Assembly (NCBI RefSeq): GCF_001275675.1
Contig: NZ_LITM01000009.1
Span: forward strand, 116,849-178,058
Direction of reading: 5' to 3'
DNA from: Lysinibacillus sp. FJAT-14745
GTDB lineage: Bacteria > Bacillota > Bacilli > Bacillales_A > Planococcaceae
DNA length: 61,210 bases
Part shown: one piece after another, positions 61,089-61,210 of the stretch
Numbering within the stretch: the stretch's first letter is position 1
Layout: every line of letters starts with the position of its first letter
The notes under the pieces: generated by a model
Database searches by the model: none
Seen by the model: only the letters and a program-made list of their open reading frames with translations
What the model was told of the DNA's origin: nothing
Position numbers and translations under genes: made by a program

Positions 61089-61144
61089 AGATATTGATAT
61101 ATTTTATCAGGTGTGTTGATTAACCATTTTGAAACATCCAAAGA

Positions 61145-61210
61145 GGCTGATTTCCGCTACGGGCTACTCGCTTTGTTGCTGACGCTTCGCTTTCGCACAG
61201 AGCAAAGCTT
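61145..61210. repeat. Start of a MITE-like repeat, cut by the window end
   Basis: GGCTGATTTCCGCTACGGGC, then CTTTGTTGCTGACGCTTCGC and TTTCGCACAGAGCAAAGCTT match the internal part of the repeat at 42951-43154. The inverted left end is degenerate. Confidence 0.65.

Noticed and set aside
1-61210. tRNA or rRNA genes
   Set aside because: No cloverleaf with a GGTTCGAATCC-type T-arm or rRNA-like block was seen in any intergenic region on either strand. A tRNAscan-SE run would settle this.

Overview
The window is low-GC Firmicute DNA from an endospore former. It carries spoIIP, gpr, sigK, the yqeG-to-comEC late-competence cluster and the alaS-to-greA cluster, almost all on the minus strand and mostly in the order known from Bacillus subtilis. 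The AT-rich base composition, start-codon usage and the families of hairpin-rich intergenic repeats point to the Lysinibacillus group (Bacillaceae/Caryophanaceae). The genus is an inference; the family-level placement is firm.

Bases 1-16,670 are an accessory island. It holds short overlapping phage-like genes (2548-3930), a two-component system with a peptide-antibiotic type ABC exporter (4665-8053) lying between two diverged copies of a small HTH gene, a stand-alone hpt, a chemoreceptor, a CPBP protease and a self-regulated XRE repressor with a secreted partner. Relics of a dead prophage or integrative element are also present: a terminase small-subunit remnant, a tyrosine-recombinase C-terminus, and one intact plus two broken J-domain genes. 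An OatA-type acyltransferase (16931-18832) lies between the island and the core.

Bases 19,478-42,835 are core genes: spoIIP, gpr, rpsT, holA, yqzM, comEC, comEB and comEA; then yqeM, rsfS, yqeK, nadD, yqeI, aroE, yqeH and yqeG; then psd/pssA, an uninterrupted sigK, mtnN and yrrS. Where B. subtilis has comER, this genome has a Hen1-Pnkp RNA-repair operon, a gene of unknown function and a lipoprotein gene. Bases 43,314-54,920 continue with greA, udk, the tRNA wobble-uridine genes yrrO/yrrN/yrrM, mltG, two DUF1292 genes, ruvX, ireB and alaS with its T-box leader.

Bases 55,057-61,088 form a magnesium locus. Two nearly identical M-box riboswitches face away from each other, each with its own promoter. 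The left one leads three tandem corA paralogues, one of which lacks the GMN signature. The right one leads a possible 37-codon leader ORF, a second terminator, mgtC, and a protein made only of the MgtE cytosolic sensor (N-domain plus CBS) without a channel. This locus is the best candidate for an undescribed system.

Two intergenic repeat families run through the window. One is MITE-like with TCATCACCAAAA-type inverted ends. The other is a chain of small hairpins whose stems covary between copies around a conserved AGGAC loop.
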